DNA of 64,000 nt from Limanda limanda (Eukaryota; Chordata; Actinopteri; Pleuronectiformes; Pleuronectidae), in assembly GCF_963576545.1 (NCBI RefSeq), contig NC_083653.1:15783358-15847357 (forward strand). The letters run 5' to 3'. A model generated the notes under the pieces. That model had not been told where the DNA came from. It saw only the letters and a program-made list of their open reading frames with translations, and did no database searches. The position numbers and the translations under genes are program-made. Of the stretch, positions 1 through 10,490 are shown in pieces; the first letter of the stretch is position 1; the number at the start of each line of letters is the position of its first letter.

Positions 1-2281
1 TACTTTAAAGGGTTCAGTGTGTAAGATTAAGGTTAAAGGGATGCATTGGCAGAAATTGAATATCAAATAATCCTTGTGATGTTTTCACAAGGGTGTTTCA
101 TCTAAATTGTAAGAATTTCAAGAGCTCAAAAAAACACATTGAAGTGTTCAGTTTTCTCTTTTCAATCTGAACAAAAATCTAAACATTAATCGGACGGAGT
201 CAAAAAATCTCTTTCTTTATGCTATGATAACCTAACAGGCTGCTAGCCTGCACTTGGTATTTCCCTGTTCATCATTACACTTTACAAAGATTAAGGAGTT
301 CCTTCTTTGAATATTCCACGTCATCAGTATCTTCATCTTTACATCAAGGAATATGAATGAGATGAAATGATTACTTTCCAACCTGACCAGATGGTTTGTT
401 ACACACAACCATCTGAGGAGGCTTTGTTGGAATTTGTTGGAAAAGGGCATATACTTTCAATAATATCCTTGGCAGGTGATTGGATTAACCATCTATGACC
501 TTCTAGTGTGGGTTTACCAAAGGCCGTTAGCAGGAGAGCGAAAACATCTTTTGCAGCGACAAAAACCTTCTTTCATCGCTCTTTGCTAGTTTTTTCAGTA
601 AATAATATACAAGCAATATCCATGCTAACCTCTTTGGGAGCCACCTTTGTTGCTACTGCATATAAATATGGATGACATAGCAGCTTCCATAAAGTGAAGC
701 CAAAGCATCTTTATGTCTAGGTATCTTTGGGTACCTGTCATAACTCAAACCTCCTCCATGTCACTTGAGTAGAACATTAACCAAACTAAAAAGTCAAATA
801 AACTATACATTTTGCTCAAAGATTATTTCCGTCGTTTTCGTCGGTTCTTATCACACTGATGTATGTTTGAGTGCTCTTCCTGAATTTAGGTTTTAATTAT
901 TTATTACATCTTAAATAAATGGGGTGAAATGTCATGATTGACAGCTGAGACTTACTCATGATTTGTTGAGTGTGTGTATTAGCGGGACCTTGATACTGTG
1001 GCTCCACCCCCGTCCAAAGGTGCAAGATGTCAGCATTCATATCCAAAATATTTGTCAGTGATATTTCCACATGTTATACACTTGACTAACTATCAAAATT
1101 GTAAAATTCTATCGAAATTTTAAGAAGGTATTCAGTTTCTCCAATAGATTGTATATAAAAATGGATGACTCATCTCCACTAACTTCCTCTATACAGAAAT
1201 TAAGCCAAAATATCTGGGAAAGGAATGATGACATCTTGCTATGAAGACGTAATTTAGAGCCAGCGAGGCGATCGGGAGATGGTGCTGCAGTAGCATGGAA
1301 GCTTCAGTTTATATAACTATGAGTAGGCACACAGTGGCTATAGAATAGTCTTGGTCAGATCAGAGCGGAACAGCTATAGGTTCAAGTTTCCTTGAGTGAT
1401 CTGGGAGGAAAGAGCAATAGAGCGAAACAGACCTATAAAAAGCTTTAATTTTCTTTTCTCAAGTGGTTCCTTAAGTGAAAGCTGCCAATCAAAAAGCACT
1501 TAGTACTCCATATCCCTTTATGTGGAGCATTCAATTCAGCTGAAAGATCTGTGATCAAAGGGAACCTGGTAAAAGTCAATGGCACAGTTACAGATATGTT
1601 TTTTTCATTTGTATCCTCAGGGCATTTGCCGCTACACAATCAAACCTGTGTTAAGAGGAAACAATAACATTGATCCTCTGACCTTTAGTGCTGTGCTGAG
1701 CATGTTGATTTCCCTGCAGTAACATTTCCCTGCAGCCTGATCAAGCTGCAACTAGAGTTTTATAAAGACTTTAAAAATCAAGTTTGTATTAATCAATTGA
1801 TTTTCATCTTGACAGCTTCAATCATCCACAGCATATCCAGCATCGCATTTAGACAACAGCAACATACTACTTCAGTCTTAATTATTAATTAATAGTCACA
1901 GCTTCAAATGAATTTGAGTAAAAAGTGTGTGTTACTATAAACATAACTGCTTATATGAGGTGTACTTTCGGGGCTTACAGATGACATTAACTTATCATCA
2001 TTAACATTCCACATATCACCTCAACTAATGGAATTTAGCCGATAAGATCCATACTAACCAAGAGAGCATCCTACTATCAAGTAATCTGTGTGCAGCAGCA
2101 TGTGTGGCTCATCCTCTGTGTCACAGACCTCTGCTGTAGTCCCCATATTACAAGATACATAAATGAGCCAAACAGCCACACTGGTCTTCCATTAGCAAAC
2201 AAGTATTGTAAAAATAAAAAAAACATATCTATTATTTGTTAAATAACAACATAAAAATCTTGTTACACTGTAAAAGAAGAT
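1..2281. other. Opsin intron 3, left part: no exon recognised
   Basis: AT-rich intronic DNA. I looked on the minus strand for a TM6/TM7 opsin exon (W-x-P-Y, K-x-x-x-x-Y-N-P-x-I-Y) and found none. It contains an old interspersed repeat (848-1016) and, around 640-780 and 1145-1260, sequence that looks like further fragments of old repeats. The short ORFs here have no recognisable protein features. Confidence 0.5.
848..1016 (+). repeat. Dispersed repeat family A, copy 1
   Basis: Similar in the same orientation to 24521-24660. Shared landmarks include ACACTGATGTATGTT, a TTAGGTTTTAATTATTT-like stretch, TTGAGNGTGTGTATTNGC and a terminal GTGGCTCCACCCCCG-like word. The two copies are separated by over 23 kb, so they are dispersed and not tandem. 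The class of element is unknown to me and the ends are approximate. Confidence 0.55.
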
Positions 2282-2289
2282 GCTATATT

Positions 2290-3067
2290 TAGGGTTGGGT
2301 ACCGAGAACCGGTTCCAATATGGAACCGGTTCCAATACAACCGGTACCTACCCGGACCGAAATGCAACGGAGATTTCGGTGCCTCATTTCGGTGCCTGAG
2401 CCAATGGAAGACTGAGGTCCCCGCTCGTCCCGCCTCCTCACACTTCCACTCCTTCCTTCACGGGTAGCGGCGGCTCCCGCCGGGCCCCCGCGGGCGCGGC
2501 TGCCGGTGGACAGACTCCTGACAGGATAGGCTCCCGTGCAGGTGGTGGTGGGGGGGGGGGATCTCCTCGTCCCGGGACCGGCTCCGGGCGGGAGGAACGA
2601 AGACCACGCCGAGAAATGTTTCATAAAAGCGACCGCATTTTAGGGGGACGAAGGCGGGCCGAAGCCTGCCTGCGACATCCCCAGCCGCGGAGACACGGGG
2701 GTCTCTGAGTGATGGAAAAGCGACCCTCAGTCTTCATTTGGCTCAGGCACCGAAGTCAGAGTCACGAGTCAGAGTGTGTGTGTTTTGTATTTATTTTTAT
2801 TTATTTAAGTATAGTGTAAACTTTTGTTAACAGTTCATATGTTATTCATAGTTTTAAGTTCAAAAGGGTTTTGTATTTATTCATATTTATAATCTACTTT
2901 ATACAGTTAATATATTTGGCAATAAAAAAGCCTTTCTTAGTCAAGTATCGTTTTGTGCACTTTTTTGAAAAAATTATCGGTTCAGGCACCGTTTAGGCAC
3001 CGGTATCGTTTTAAAAGTATCGGTTAGGAACCGGTATCGGATAAAAACCAAACGATACCCATCCCTA
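2290..3067. mobile_element. Non-autonomous hAT-type DNA transposon (778 bp)
   Basis: Flanked by a perfect 8-bp duplication GCTATATT at 2282-2289 and 3068-3075. The ends are inverted: TAGGGTTGGGTA on the left and TAGGGATGGGTA on the reverse complement of the right. An 8-bp duplication with TAGGG-type ends fits the hAT superfamily. The subterminal parts repeat ACCGGT, GGTATCG and GGCACCG words. A second, internal inverted repeat (2388-2419 with 2722-2754) brackets a very GC-rich core (2421-2720) that is compositionally unlike the AT-rich surroundings. The 111-residue minus-strand ORF over the core shows no transposase features, so the element cannot move itself. It sits in opsin intron 3. Confidence 0.88.
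2388..2754. repeat. Internal inverted repeat around the GC-rich core of the hAT element
   Basis: The left arm at 2388-2419 (TTCGGTGCCTGAGCCAATGG...) pairs with the right arm at 2722-2754 (...TTGGCTCAGGCACCGAA), nearly perfectly over about 32 bp. The roughly 300 bp between the arms is strongly GC-rich. The arrangement suggests either a nested insertion or a second set of ends inside the hAT element. Confidence 0.7.
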
Positions 3068-3097
3068 GCTATATTACGTGTGACCTGGAATATGTTT

Positions 3098-3441
3098 AAA
3101 GGGATAGTTCACTCAAAAATGAAAAATTATTTCATTACATCCGGTAGGAGGATATCAGACCTTTAGGCAGCAAACGCTGTGGAAAAGACGCTGTTTCGAG
3201 TCCAATTTGACTGTCGGGGCTTACGCACACTTGGATGACAACACACAAGTAGTTTTTCTTTCCTTTTTGGTTGAAGACATGATCACCAGTTACTTCAATT
3301 GTAGTGGATTTGGCTACAACGCTGTTTAACCCTGTAACTCTAAAAGTGTTTTGTGGACTCAAACACTTCACTCACCCCTTCTTCGGCATAGTGGGCAGGC
3401 GATAATGGGTGCATTTTCATTTTTCTGTGAATTATCCTTTT
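3098..3441. mobile_element. MITE with 28-bp terminal inverted repeats
   Basis: The left end (3098-3125) begins AAAGGGATAGTTCACTCAAA. The reverse complement of the right end (3414-3441) begins AAAAGGATAATTCACAGAAA. The two 28-bp ends match at 24 positions. AAAGGGATAGTTCACCC-type ends are, from general knowledge, a very common short element in fish genomes. No target duplication is obvious and the interior has no transposase. It lies only 22 bp beyond the right duplication of the preceding hAT element. Confidence 0.75.
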
Positions 3442-3621
3442 ACAATTATAAAGCGCTGGAACTTATTACACATGCATGCCTGTTGTCTTTATTTACAACT
3501 ACTGACTAAGCACACTTAACAAGTATTTACAAGTGATAGAAGTAAAAAAAAACTGCGTTACTCTTACAAAGACTTGAGGTTATTCCAGACAGAAAACTGA
3601 ATCTGATCATCTGATACTTAC

Positions 3622-3947
3622 CAGGGTGATTTTCTTCTCAACATTACCGTGTTGAAAATCATTGCTCCGGATAGATTGGTAGGCTCTGTGCAACTTCCAG
3701 GCGATACCGAAATAGGTGAAGATGATGACCAGAGAGGGGAGGAATGTGCAGAGAACAGACAGAGTCACGATGAAGGTGGAATGGTTTAGGGAACTCCTGT
3801 AGCCGGTCCAGTCGATGGAGCAGGCGAGTCCAAACGGCTCTGGGCCGTAGCTTCCCCAGCCGAGCAAAGGCAACAAGGCCCACAGGCCAGCGTACAGCCA
3901 GATCCCACTGATCACCATGTACACTGTCCGCCTCTGGAACTTGATAC
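3622..3947 (-). CDS. Neuropsin-like opsin, coding exon 3 (TM4-TM5, intracellular loop 3)
   Basis: Encodes residues 123-231. The acceptor CTGTACAG precedes base 3947 (phase 1) and the donor CTG|GTAAGT follows base 3622 (phase 0). TM4 carries G-I-W (Trp139) and P-L-L-G-W-G. The second extracellular loop reads G-P-E-P-F-G-L-A-C-S-I-D-W: Cys165 is the partner of Cys87, and Glu159, six residues before it, matches the Glu181 counterion of bistable opsins. TM5 carries Pro193 and Tyr201. The exon ends in N-V-E-K-K-I-T-L, just before TM6, the same place as an Opn5 exon boundary. TM6, TM7 with the retinal lysine, NPxxY and the C-tail are not found in the remaining 3.6 kb and should lie left of the window. 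Likely product: light-sensing, G-protein-coupled membrane protein. The exact paralogue (opn5, 6, 7, 8 or 9) cannot be decided here. Confidence 0.95.
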
Positions 3948-5145
3948 CTGTACAGGGACCAGAGACATGTTTTAACTTCAATGCTATACAACCAGCACAG
4001 CTCCCACTAGACCACATGCACCTTAAATATATCTCACTCAGTTTTTCAACCGATTTAACTGTGCGATAATCATTTGCCATCTGTATAATTTCAATATCAT
4101 CTATATGAATTACTGTTTTCTTTTCTTTTCTTTGTACCTATTTATTTCAATTTATACTTCCTTGTGTTTAAGTTGTGTTTTTACTAAGTTATTACTTCCC
4201 TGGTTAATTATTATTTTCTTAGATAGTTATCAGTTATTAAACACTATTTCATTTTATCTTATCTTATCTTCAGCATATTAACTACACGGCTTTATCATTT
4301 GTACAGATACTGTTTAACTCTCATAAAGCATAAACAGCAAATACAGCCGGTATCAATTGTGTTCAACACCTCTTCCATTGGCACTGCACATAAACAAGGA
4401 ATCTGCATGTGTTAGTGGAATCCGAAGCAGTATAATTCAGTCAGACACTTATCAGAGAACAGAATCCTCCAGCAGTGAGAATGGAGGAGGGGCTAATCCT
4501 CACACAAACACAGAGCGTTAAATCAACAATACCATAGCTGAGAGGTGAGGTGGGAGGCTGTACAACCATGATGCTGCATAAATAACCCGATACTGAGACA
4601 GAGGTTTGTCAAATTTGTGAGATAACAAACTAGATTTTTCTTTACTGATTCTCCTTAGTTACAAAACGATATATATGCAGTTCTCTCTATGGTGAGATAC
4701 AAGGATATTCAATCTGACAATAACATTCTTTTCTGCATGTACCCCAGGTCTGAGCATTGAATATGTTGCATGCTTGGTATGCAAAGCCAATAAGCATCAC
4801 TTTAAATGTCAATTACTGCCTGAGAGAAACAAAGCCCAGAGGGTCTTAAGGACAGTCACCCAAGATTCTGATGTAATTTGTTCAGTCTTAATGATAACAT
4901 ATTCTCAGTGGTAATCGTGGTAATCCTTGACGATGCTCGATGAAAGATCATGAAGGATTAGCATCAGCGAAGGTTTTTGGGTTCACAAATGAAAAGGCTT
5001 TATTCACCTGTTGATCTCCAGGTTTCCATCAGAGGTAAATCCCTGTGACCTTTGAATGAATTGACTATTTCCTTATACTTTTGAAGTAAGAATGCCAAAT
5101 GGTAATCAACTCCCCCCCCCGAGAGCCTGTCTGAGATTGCGCTAC
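3948..5145. other. Opsin intron 2
   Basis: An intron of about 1.2 kb between coding exons 2 and 3, with GT (5145-5144) and AG (3949-3948) on the minus strand. It is AT-rich and includes a short TTATC tandem run at 4251-4270. Nothing coding was seen. A C-run at 5111-5120 lies close to the donor side. Confidence 0.8.
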
Positions 5146-5439
5146 CTGTCTCGGGTGGACTTCCTGTCACCAGATACCTGACCATCCCCATCATAGCCAG
5201 TGTCATGATGCTGGTTATACTGAAGATCATGCCCATCAGGCCGTAGTAGAGGCAGGAGGCGTCGCCACCGATCCAGGCGTGGTTAAAGGCAGATGCGATG
5301 GACAGAGGATACATGCTGAGGGCCATGCCAATGTCCGTGATGGCTAAGTTCACCGTCAGCAGCTCAGGAGCTTTGATTAAAGTGAGGCGACGCGCCACGC
5401 TGACCAGGACGGCGGCGTTCCCCACGATGGATAGCACAG
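5146..5439 (-). CDS. Neuropsin-like opsin, coding exon 2 (TM1-TM3)
   Basis: Encodes residues 25-122 plus one base of codon 123. The acceptor (...TTGGCAG) ends at 5440 and the donor GTAGCG starts at 5145; both junctions are phase 1. Visible class A GPCR landmarks: GN in TM1 (Asn32), N-L-A-I-T-D in TM2 (Asp60), and the TM3 disulphide cysteine (Cys87). Three residues after Cys87, where vertebrate visual opsins carry the Glu113 counterion, there is Tyr90, as in Opn5 and other bistable opsins. The TM3 end reads M-V-R-Y (111-113), so the usual acidic D/E of the (D/E)RY motif is Val. The I-K-A-P-E-L-L-T-V-N-L-A run is characteristic of the Opn5/6/7/8/9 group. The overlapping plus-strand ORF is an antisense shadow. 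Confidence 0.93.
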
Positions 5440-6061
5440 CTGCCAAGATATCAAATAAAAATCATTGTTATTCAATTATTCCCAGTTGGATCCATCATCA
5501 CCAGAAAGACCGCTCTAGGTCACGCTCGTAGAAAGCCAACGATCGCTTCTCACACTGTCACCAATCAGCAACCAATTCCATGTGATTATTGATAACAGTT
5601 ATATCAGATCTGAATGCCAACAGCATCATTAGCAATAATGGCTCCACATCTGCTTCCTGTAACTATGTGATCCCGTTCTCGCCTTTCCTCTCAGCAAAGG
5701 TCACTGCTCTAGTCAGCCATCGCATGGAACAAGTGATTCAATAATCCTAATAACGTGAAGCGAATGTGCTTCAGTAATGTGATCGACTGAGACACCTTCA
5801 ATAGGGATATCGTGTACGGAGTGTCTTTGCTGTCAATAATAACTTCCATTTTGGGTGCAGATATATGTTACTGCCAGTGGGTGCTCTTCACAGTTGACCA
5901 CACAACCTCCAAATCTTAACGCTATCCATGGGCCACAACAACTACTAGATATTCCAATTGGGTTAGTTTCACTCAAGATTGTTGTTTCCTTCGTAAAGGT
6001 GCGAGATTGGACGATCTGTCATGACACTGAATGGTTGTTAGGGTTTGGAACAGGTGACTGA

Positions 6062-6487
6062 CAGAGATGGGAAGTTAAAAAACACAAATACTTTGTTACT
6101 GCACTTCTACTTCCAGCATTTCAACACAAATATCTGTATTTTCTACTCCTCACATTTTCAAAACAGGCATTTTTTTTTTGTTTTGAGGGAGAATTCTCTT
6201 TTTTTTATTTTGCAGCAATACAATGATCATGTTATCAAAAATGTCTTGTTTTAACCTGTTTTTAGTTCGTTGTTTTTTATTTGAAGTAGTGGTTTTGAAT
6301 TTAATAGTCTTTACACCTTACTAATTTGAGTCTCAGGTTGCTTTGTATATACGTATACATCTAGTACATTTCAGAGTCTGTGCTTTTATACTTGGGTAAA
6401 GAGGTTGAATCAGTACTACTCCTTTTTTTTGCCCAAGTACCTGTATTTCTACTTAACTGAAGAATGTGTGTACATTTGCTGACAGAG
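6062..6487. mobile_element. MITE of the CAGAGATGGG-end type
   Basis: Begins CAGAGATGGGAAGT and continues with words such as AAATACTTTGTTACTGCACT and TATCTGTATTTTCTACTCCT. It ends with TTGGGTAAAGAGGTTGAATC, ACCTGTATTTCTACTTAACT and GTGTGTACATTTGC. This order of motifs matches, from memory, a very abundant short hAT-like repeat of teleosts. The right end is eroded and no target duplication could be fixed. It has no coding capacity. Confidence 0.65.
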
Positions 6488-8204
6488 AAAAAAGTCTGGA
6501 CTGTATGCTGGCACATGTGGGTGCTGGGCATCCTCTGTGGGTCCTTGAGCCATGAGGCACCCACAGAAAAGAAACCTATGAAGCCAATACGGCAGCAGTT
6601 CTATGCCGCAGAGACCAGTCAGGATTAAAACAAGGTGATTCACGGTAAAAAACAATAAAAACTGATTCCCTGTCTCAAGGATTTTATTTATGGTTTAATC
6701 CCGTCCTTCATAAATATTACACCTGTAGACAACAGACGACGAACCTTGGTTCTGCTAGATATATATTATATCCTATATTCTTCACAGCACTGTCGGACTG
6801 AGCCGCTTTTACAACACTTGTGTAACATCTTTTGCTATTCTGCCGACCTCAGCCGCTGTGGGCTTATCCTCCTCCCTTCGTTGTCACACCACGCTCGGTC
6901 AACTCCAAACACTGTCAAGCTCTGAGTGGTGCGACGAGGCTGGCTGCTTCTGAGATATTGAGACTGGTACAACCAGCGATAATGAATGTTCTGCTGTTTA
7001 CCTTTTACCATGGCTGGCCCCATACCACAAGAGACACTTGTATAATAATGTATAATTTTGTGCTATGTATAATCCACACTGAAATAGGCAAACAGGGTGG
7101 TTGTAACAATGCTGTTATTCAAAAATATGAAGTCTGATTAGGTTACTGGGTTCCACAAGTTTATACTGAATCTCTTCTTCAGTTTTAAGCCGATTACAAA
7201 TGAAATGTAATAGATTACAAGTCCGGAAAGTGGTTTATTTTATTAATGTGCAGCAGAGTGCATACAGTGGATGGGACTCTAAAAATAGGAACAGTATGGG
7301 ACCATTAATTACAAAATTACTGCGGCTGTCCATTCCATTAGAGAGATTGGTCCGTGTGCTCTGGGTTCAACCCATAATACCTCTCTCTGACATAAGCTGA
7401 TGGGAATTTGATTGATACAACATGCAATATTGTTCTGGCAGGTGTTCCTTTTTAAATAGTCCTTTTAATCTGTGAAAAAGCGTATGAGATGTTTGTCCTC
7501 TTGGAGGAACCAATAGAAATGTGTCATTCATAGCTTATTCATGACCTACACATCAATAACACAATAAGAGCAGGAATATGATGACATAAATAAATACTTT
7601 GACGGTGATTGCTGAATATGATGAATCTGTTTCTTGTGCATGTCGATATTTCAACATTTTGCTCCTTTTTGTTATCGCAGCTGATGTGAAAGAAGTTGTC
7701 ACAGTGACGGCTGTTGCACTGTGGGAACCAGCGGTGACACATTCGTTACAGTGCATTCAACCTCACACGTAAAGATAAGGAAAATAATGACAGCCTATCT
7801 ACTGTTGTCGTATTTGAGGTATTTGATGTGATGTCAGACAAGAGCTTACATTTCTATTCACATGTCTGCAGCTCTATACTTTCTTTAATCCGACTGCATC
7901 TCCTCAGTTGATGGAGTGCTCTTTCATCGGCCCTGCTTCTGTACCTCCCAGACAGCTGCCACCTGGACTGATGACACTCTCACGCTACCCTGCTGCACTC
8001 CAGCTGCATTGGGGATTTACACAACATTACATAATGTATATAACATCAAACAAAAACAAATTAAAACCAGATTTCAAGGATTAGACATGAATCTGCATGA
8101 TTTTTACAGGCAGATTAATTAATCAAATAGAAAATGCACTGAGAAAAAATTTGTTGGTTTTCTTGCACACTACAATAGTACAAGAGGTTAGTTCCAAAAT
8201 ATAA

Positions 8205-8475
8205 AGGAATTGTGCATTTTGTGATAAAAGCATGAAATTTGGTACACTTATAGCCAAAGGCACTCTCAAAAGATTTGGATGTGGAGCCATCATGAATTTT
8301 CAACATGGCGCCCATGGCAGCCATTTTTCAAAATGTCTGCCAGCAACAACTGTTTTCTTATGAATGATGGATTTAATATGATATTTCAGACTTATTTACC
8401 ATTCATACTACTTGGTAAATGTGTTTGGATAGTGGAACATTTTCATTGAAAATTCAAAATGGCCGCCAACTGGTT
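8205..8475 (-). repeat. Left arm of the long inverted repeat
   Basis: The reverse complement of this segment aligns with 10236-10490. The best-conserved core is 8221-8320 against 10375-10475. Short insertions and deletions accumulate toward both ends. Confidence 0.8.
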
Positions 8476-8607
8476 AGATATGGATGATCTCTATGTATAA
8501 TTATACATTTATCTTGATGCAGAATTTGATTTGGGAACTTTGGAATTTCTAAGAATCTTCTTTCTATCTCAAAATACTCATGTTAAGCAAGGGAAACCTA
8601 GGGTCTA

Positions 8608-9318
8608 TCACAGGGAAGACCAGTCACACTCGCCTTCACAGACACAAAGGGCTGTGCACTGTAAGTGGGATTTTTTGCATTTACACTGCCCAACACAACC
8701 TTTCTTGCATTTGCATGAGACAAGTTCATAACTTGACTGGCCTGCATCTGGTAGGCATGTCCAGAAGGGTTCATAGTCCCCCTCAGGTGACTTTGACCAG
8801 CCCCAGCGCGCACCCGATTGTCCAATTGGAAGGTTGCAGCCTCATGAAGGCCTTCATTGCCAGCAGGCTGTTTACAAAAAAACAGATGTCTTCCTGTCTC
8901 ATTTCAGGAGTCCGGATCGGTTGGGACCTTCTGAGTTTCGATTCTGACTGTTGATCAGGACATTCACCCGAAGCTCGCTTTTTTGCTCTTTGCAACTTGG
9001 TTTCGTTGTACTTCAGCCTGCATTGTGATGGTATTGTGCTTTGTTTGCAATCATGGCAGCTTCAATACCATGGCCCTCATCCAGTCTTCCAATTGACAAC
9101 GTTGAAGAGAGCTGACCAAGTTCATGAAACTGGATTAACTGCTCCGCAAGTGAAGTGTATCCACTCCCCTTGTCTGCTTGCGTGGACTGCAAAGGACATC
9201 TCAATGCCTCTGCCGTGTGCTCTTGGCATATAATGCAGAGATTCCAGTCAGTCTTGGCTGTGCAAGATGTTGATGGTCCTTGACCATCAAAATTCACAAG
9301 CTGGAACTTCTTCGACAT
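8608..9318 (-). pseudogene. Broken transposon-type ORF: CxxC N-terminus and CKC-type cysteine-rich tail
   Basis: Three reading-frame segments on the minus strand belong together. The N-terminal part (Met at 9318) has D-W-N-L-C-I-I-C-Q, a C-x2-C zinc-binding candidate, then R-L-D-E-G-H-G-I-E-A. A frameshift near 9013-9020 leads into K-L-Q-R-A-K-K-R and D-I-C-F-F. A second shift in a T-run near 8877 restores a C-x2-C and then N-R-V-R. The C-terminal part, ending at the TGA at 8610-8608, is W-T-C-L-P-D-A-G followed by a cluster C-K-C-x3-C-x3-C-K-C-x6-C-x3-C-x-C-x3-C, resembling CXC/CRC-type domains. The large middle expected between these parts is missing, so this is an internal-deletion copy with at least two frameshifts. 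I recognise the N- and C-terminal pattern from uncharacterised multi-copy fish proteins but cannot name the superfamily. Confidence 0.6.
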
Positions 9319-9717
9319 TTTGTCAGGTAAGAAAAACAATGTCTGCAGTAAAGGCAGAGGGGTTATCCTTTTACCACCTTTTACTACAGGGAAACACATT
9401 CAAGTATGGGATACAACTAGGTTCAGATAACATTACCCTACACCTAGCCCGATCGTTCATCCAGTACCATTTAATTCCTGTGCGATCTGTACACCATCCG
9501 GGTAACTATATGAAAATCATATAAAGCCCCGTTACCCTTGGCTCGGCTCTCCCGCGCTGGCACATCCTGTCCATTCAGGTGCGGCTATCTAACTACATCT
9601 AACTCTGTAAGCTAAGCAGATGTGGGCCTAGAATTAGATAGCATTTAGGAAACTAAACTACACTACCACTTAACTTACACCACAACTAGCACATTAAATA
9701 CAGATAAGGGCAATGGA

Positions 9718-9832
9718 TGGGTTTTCCAAAGGAAAAAAGCATGTTCTTAGCCTACGCACGTGCTTTGTGCCCATTGTGATGCATGGGCACGTGCGTAGGC
9801 TAAGTACGTGCTTTTTTCCTTTGGGAAACCCA
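9718..9832. repeat. Near-perfect 115-bp hairpin (46-bp arms)
   Basis: The left arm 9718-9763 begins TGGGTTTTCCAAAGG and ends CCTACGCACGTGC. The right arm 9787-9832 is its reverse complement at 43 of 46 positions. The 23-base centre can itself pair GTGCCCAT (9767-9774) with ATGGGCAC (9783-9790). It lies inside the decayed element at 8205-10490. It could be a small foldback MITE, a transposon terminus pair brought together by deletion, or a transcribed hairpin. Nothing in the sequence decides between these. Confidence 0.85.
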
Positions 9833-10235
9833 TAAGAGGAGTGTGTTTAGCTGGCACTGAACCCCATGCTGAGTTTCACAGCAGTGGTGTCACCAGTGTG
9901 CCCTGGTTGTGCTTCAACATCCACTCTATTACTTTTTTTTTTTTCTTTTTTTTTTTTTCATTGGGTAACATTTCAATTACAATAAAATAGATGATAGTGT
10001 ACTTGAAATTATAGATTTAATTTCAGAAATATGGCTGCCATCTTGTTGTAGGTGACCAGTGGTCACCAAGTGTGACTATTGTGGTCACCATTTCTGAGTT
10101 AGAAGGAAGCTTCTGGCCAATTGTAAAGTTCCAAATTTGAATTCTGCACAAAGAAAAGGAAATAAAAAATAATACTGGTTTGACACCGAGATCACCCATA
10201 TCAGACAGTCATAAAAGTGATGGCTGCAATCTTGA

Positions 10236-10490
10236 AGATGTCAGCCATCTTGAATATTTAATGACAAATTTAGATTATCCAAAAGACATTTACCAAGTAC
10301 TATGTATGGTAAATAAGCCTGACACATCATATTATGTCCATCATTCATAAGCGAACAGTTGTTACTGACAGCCATTTTGAAAGATGGCTGCCATGGGCGC
10401 CATTTTGAAAATTCATGGTGGCTCCATATCCAAATCTTTTGAGAATGCCTTTGGCTATAAGTGTACCAAATTTCATGCTTTTATCACAAA
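10236..10490 (+). repeat. Right arm of the long inverted repeat
   Basis: Inverted partner of 8205-8475. The ORF beginning at 10384 that reads through it mirrors the ORF ending near 8324 on the other strand only because the two arms are copies. It should not be taken as a gene. Confidence 0.8.

Larger units (their letters stand above)
8205..10490 (-). mobile_element. Decayed transposon with about 270-bp inverted repeats and a broken cysteine-rich ORF
   Basis: Sequence at about 8205-8475 is repeated in inverted orientation at about 10236-10490. Both arms contain ATGGCTGCCATGGGCGCCAT, a CAAATCTTTTGAGA-x-TGCC word and the stretch CAAATTTCATGCTTTTATCA. The arms differ at many positions. Between them, on the minus strand, lies a broken ORF (8608-9318) of a protein type I associate with multi-copy, transposon-linked fish genes, plus a hairpin (9718-9832) that may be a separate insertion. 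The layout suggests a DNA transposon with long terminal or subterminal inverted repeats. Exact ends, target duplication and superfamily are undetermined. Two copies of one repeat inserted in opposite directions is the alternative. Confidence 0.6.

Noticed and set aside
2289..2624. 111-codon Arg/Gly/Pro-rich minus-strand ORF
   Set aside because: Lies in the GC-rich core of a hAT element, where random ORFs are expected.
3659..3991. Second minus-strand ORF over opsin exon 3
   Set aside because: Alternative frame; the correct frame has all opsin landmarks and matching splice phases.
5298..5531. Plus-strand ORF across opsin exon 2
   Set aside because: Antisense shadow of a clear opsin exon.
7370..7383. 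GGGTTCAACCCA as a B-box-like word
   Set aside because: No A box or acceptor stem around it; a chance palindrome.
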